Shown here: positions 13,742 through 13,819 of the stretch, piece after piece
How the letters are laid out: the number at the start of each line of letters is the position of its first letter
Numbering within the stretch: the stretch's first letter is position 1
From: an uncultured Carnobacterium sp.
GTDB lineage: Bacteria; Bacillota; Bacilli; Lactobacillales; Aerococcaceae
Assembly (NCBI GenBank): GCA_937976325.1
Contig: CALJSD010000096.1
Coordinates: 1 to 13,819, forward strand
DNA: 13,819 nt
Reading direction: 5' to 3'
Translations under genes and position numbers: made by a program
The notes under the pieces: generated by a model
What the model was told of the DNA's origin: nothing
Seen by the model: the letters and a program-made list of their open reading frames with translations, nothing else
The model's database searches: none

Positions 13742-13819
13742 TGAAGTGCACCCCAAAAGTTAGACAGAAAATCTAACTTTTGCAAAGGAGTTTCTGAGAA
13801 TCATTCTGTCTAGTTTTTC
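13742..13819. mobile_element. Terminal part of an IS3-family-like insertion sequence (cut by window edge)
   Basis: TGAAGTGCACCCCAAAAGTTAGACA (13742-13766, key core CACCCCAAAAGTTAGAC) resembles the terminal inverted repeat of IS3-family (IS150-group) elements of lactic acid bacteria, which typically start TGNNNTGNACCCCAAAAGTTAG. Right inside, CAAAAGTTAGA (13754-13764) and TCTAACTTTTG (13772-13782) form a perfect 11-bp hairpin with loop CAGAAAA. No transposase can be read in the remaining 37 bases, so orientation and intactness are unknown. It may also be a solo remnant. Confidence 0.55.

Overview
The window looks like a low-GC Gram-positive chromosome of the order Lactobacillales, perhaps a Granulicatella/Carnobacteriaceae-like organism (the genus is a guess). 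Supporting signs are strong AGGAGG-type ribosome binding sites, vegetative TTGNNN-17-TANNNT promoters, a tRNA(Val)-sensing T-box ahead of valS, a tributyrin-esterase-like gene, and the housekeeping order valS - folC - radC - cold shock gene. All protein-coding genes read on the + strand.

Bases 1-6713 are a dense cluster of three different families of small surface or membrane proteins, each present as a tandem set. Family A (2-3541) has eight copies of about 141 residues, each with a near-identical N-terminal membrane or secretion segment followed by an exported domain that varies between copies; the first copy is cut by the window edge. Family B (3567-5587) has three copies of a roughly 220-residue multi-pass membrane protein resembling DUF443/TIGR01218, the family of the staphylococcal immunity protein TsaI. 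Family C (5605-6713) has three copies resembling the streptococcal DUF1310 family: one lipoprotein, one broken lipoprotein gene, and one membrane-anchored member. The copies are closely spaced or overlap, I see no internal terminator, and one good terminator follows at 6763-6791, so they probably form a single long operon. The layout resembles stacked 'orphan immunity' arrays found beside type VII/LXG-type toxins; no toxin lies in the window, so this is an inference. Two members are broken: B1 by a single-base loss in an A-run, and C2 by a two-base loss.

Bases 6714-8073 hold the terminator, a probable promoter, a small unknown membrane protein and an alpha/beta-hydrolase esterase 20 bp downstream of it. 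Bases 8090-11092 hold a promoter, a valine T-box leader, valS and its terminator. Bases 11119-13149 hold folC and radC (44 bp apart). Bases 13312-13691 hold a promoter, a roughly 100-nt leader that can fold over the ribosome binding site, a cold shock protein gene and its terminator. The final 78 bases carry the terminal signature of an IS3-family-like insertion sequence that continues out of the window.

The left half is accessory and probably concerned with defence or competition through gene-family diversification. The right half is conserved core metabolism and information processing.
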